The notes under the pieces: generated by a model | What the model was told of the DNA's origin: nothing | Databases searched by the model: none | What the model saw: only the letters and a program-made list of their open reading frames with translations | Program-made: the position numbers and the translations under genes | Assembly: GCA_002243285.1 (NCBI GenBank) | Contig: CP022585.1 | Location: 3,646,641 to 3,710,640 of the forward strand | Length of the DNA stretch: 64,000 nucleotides | Reading direction: 5' to 3' | DNA from: Candidatus Fluviicola riflensis | Lineage (GTDB): Bacteria; Bacteroidota; Bacteroidia; Flavobacteriales_D; Crocinitomicaceae | In this document: positions 62,709 through 64,000 of the stretch, one piece after another | Numbering within the stretch: position 1 is the first letter of the stretch | Layout of the letters: each line of letters opens with the position of its first letter

Positions 62709-63386
62709 TCACCAACTGCTCCACACTACTTTCAGGTGGCTTCTTTTCTTCCGGATACGATAATAATGGCTACTTACCAAGCTATTGGGTAGCAATTGCG
62801 CTAAAAAATGATCAATTCTCGAAAACCGGCGAAGCGAAAGTTTTGGAACTAATTTCGAGATCATCGGTGAAAACACGTACACTTTTTTGACTTCAAAAAC
62901 TTCCAATCCATAATCCAGCACTTCTTTTTTGAGGCGATTTACCGAAAAATATGTTCGTGAACGGTTTGTGAACCGGGTGTTGGTAATCGTGAGCTGGATT
63001 TCAACGAGTGGATTGGCGTGTTGTGCGATGTAATGCAAGACTTCTTTGTACGAATCCGGATCTTCCATTACTTGCGTCAGAACGATGAAGTCGTAACCGG
63101 AAATTGAGCAGTCGAGGAGTTTTTCATAAGAAATTGTCACGTTTCGCAAGGAATTGCGCTCATTCCCGATACGCACCTGTTCTTCCTGTACGTCAATTCC
63201 CTTTACTTCCGAAAAATTGATCAATCCCAATGGAATAACAACGTTACCTTTGCCGCAACCAACTTCCAAAATACGAACGACTTTTCCTTTTTTACGCTGC
63301 TTGCTGATCGTGGTATAAAGCCATTGCAACCGTTCATACTCGCAAGGCCAGTTAACATATTCGGTGTACCTGTCAATTTGGTTCAT
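62709..63386 (-). CDS. SAM-dependent methyltransferase
   Basis: 225 residues. Class I Rossmann core with motif I ILEVGCGKGNV at about 42-52, acidic loop GIDVQ near 67, and YDFIVLTQVMED (motif IV region). The C-terminal part is basic with a KKRSHLK tail. Substrate unknown. It is transcribed leftward, convergent with no neighbour, 125 bases upstream of the tRNA. Confidence 0.85.
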   Translation of the reverse strand: MNQIDRYTEYVNWPCEYERLQWLYTTISKQRKKGKVVRILEVGCGKGNVVIPLGLINFSEVKGIDVQEEQVRIGNERNSLRNVTISYEKLLDCSISGYDFIVLTQVMEDPDSYKEVLHYIAQHANPLVEIQLTITNTRFTNRSRTYFSVNRLKKEVLDYGLEVFEVKKVYVFSPMISKLVPKLSLRRFSRIDHFLAQLLPNSLVSSHYYRIRKKRSHLKVVWSSW

Positions 63387-63806
63387 GGGTTTTATTTGAT
63401 CCGTTATAGTTACTCACGACGATGTAAATAGTTGCCTGAAAGGTCGATTTTCGACCAACACCTCAGATGCTATATTTTTTTGCCACAGATTACTCAGATG
63501 AACACAGATCGAGTATGTCATCACATTCTTTGATATGTCCGTCGAAGGGTTAATATCTGTGAAAATCCGTACCACCGTGTCAGTCTCAGGATGATCTGTG
63601 GCCAAAACATTTTAGGTTGTATTTTGGTGGAACTCTATGGTTTTAACACCATATCCTAAAATCAAAACACGTTTTTCACGTTAAGTGAACAACTATTCAT
63701 CCCGAAATAGCGTATTAAATGTTGAAATGACACCAATTCGATAAAACGAACCGATCATTTCAAGCAATATATTTTTAATTTCGCAGTGAAACATTTAGAC
63801 AAAAAC
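63387..63806. other. Intergenic region with a degenerate inverted-repeat element
   Basis: 420 bases between divergent genes. Holds the element at 63481-63604 and, near 63776, TTAATTTCGCAGTG, a one-mismatch -7-like box close to the start of the DUF2723 gene. No other gene seen. Confidence 0.45.
63481..63604. repeat. CCACAGAT inverted-repeat element
   Basis: TGCCACAGAT at the left and ATCTGTGGCCA at the right form inverted termini; the interior has CAGATGAACACAGAT and ATCTGTGAAAATC words. This is the dispersed CACAGATTA-type repeat common in Bacteroidota chromosomes, here decayed. Confidence 0.6.
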
Positions 63807-64000
63807 ATGAATTACAACAAACTCAACAATCTTGTTGGCTGGTTCGTATTCCTTATCGCTGCCACCGTATACTTAATTACGTTGGAAGACACCGTGAGTC
63901 TTTGGGACTGCGGGGAATATATTACAGCAGCCTATAAATTGGAAGTAGGTCACCCTCCGGGAGCGCCGTTATTTATGATCTTAGGAAGAATTTTCTCGTT
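63807..64000 (+). CDS. DUF2723 membrane protein, 5' part
   Basis: 64 codons visible, running off the right edge. Begins MNYNKLNNLVGW, then a membrane helix (about 10-27), TVSLWDCGEYITAAYKLEVG and HPPGAP, the diagnostic opening of the DUF2723/protein-O-mannosyltransferase-like family common in Bacteroidota. Members are large multi-helix membrane proteins, probably lipid-linked glycosyltransferases. Confidence 0.88.
   Translation, partial: MNYNKLNNLVGWFVFLIAATVYLITLEDTVSLWDCGEYITAAYKLEVGHPPGAPLFMILGRIFS

Overview
The window looks like chromosome of a Bacteroidota bacterium, probably Flavobacteriales and Fluviicola/Crocinitomicaceae-like. The evidence is low GC, type IX secretion C-terminal sorting domains on surface proteins, TAnnTTTG-type promoter boxes close to start codons, LytTR regulators paired with beta-propeller histidine kinases, and a DUF2723-type membrane protein at the right edge. 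The genus is an inference.

Positions 1 to about 13.9 kb have the layout of a tailless, membrane-containing virus (a prophage or relic) of the general PRD1/PM2 plan. A leftward cluster of tightly packed genes (7083 to 1) holds a capsid-protein candidate followed by a strong terminator, a run of small proteins that nearly all carry one or two transmembrane helices, an HExxH metallopeptidase-like protein, a peptidoglycan-binding-like protein and a GH108-type lysozyme with a membrane anchor. A rightward cluster (9.1 to 13.8 kb) holds a large accessory/replication-type protein, a DnaA-domain-IV-like DNA-binding protein and an A32/FtsK-HerA-type packaging ATPase, closed by a terminator. Between the clusters lie a 112-bp tandem array packed with GACTCG words (candidate origin or initiator-binding array), a possible structured RNA, and a cargo gene flanked by a duplicated terminator-bearing repeat. 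No tail, terminase, portal or integrase gene is visible. The left end of the element lies outside the window.

Positions 14 to 32.6 kb are accessory DNA: an exact 160-bp tandem repeat (4 copies), a membrane LytTR regulator with two paralogous mini-proteins, a 7TM-LuxR regulator, a 3035-residue secreted RHS/YD-repeat protein with a helical insertion and a downstream lipoprotein, a Q/N-rich anchored protein, a tRNA/tmRNA-3'-end-like scar with a terminator near 31.7 kb (possible element boundary), and a frameshifted pseudogene.

Positions 32.6 to 64 kb look like ordinary host chromosome. They contain thiL, two large type IX-secreted surface proteins (one with a seven-blade propeller, a LamG-like domain and seven 74-residue repeats), GNAT acetyltransferases (one AAC(3)-I-like), a membrane-anchored winged-helix regulator, an FKBP lipoprotein, rnhA, a catalytically dead glutamine-amidotransferase-like protein, an Xaa-Pro aminopeptidase with an alpha/beta hydrolase, a LytTR response regulator/propeller kinase pair, an ArsR-SRPBCC operon with visible operators, an SDR-AraC operon, tRNA-Gln with tandem degenerate 3' copies, a methyltransferase and the start of a DUF2723 protein. 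Several MITE-like or inverted-repeat elements are scattered through it.
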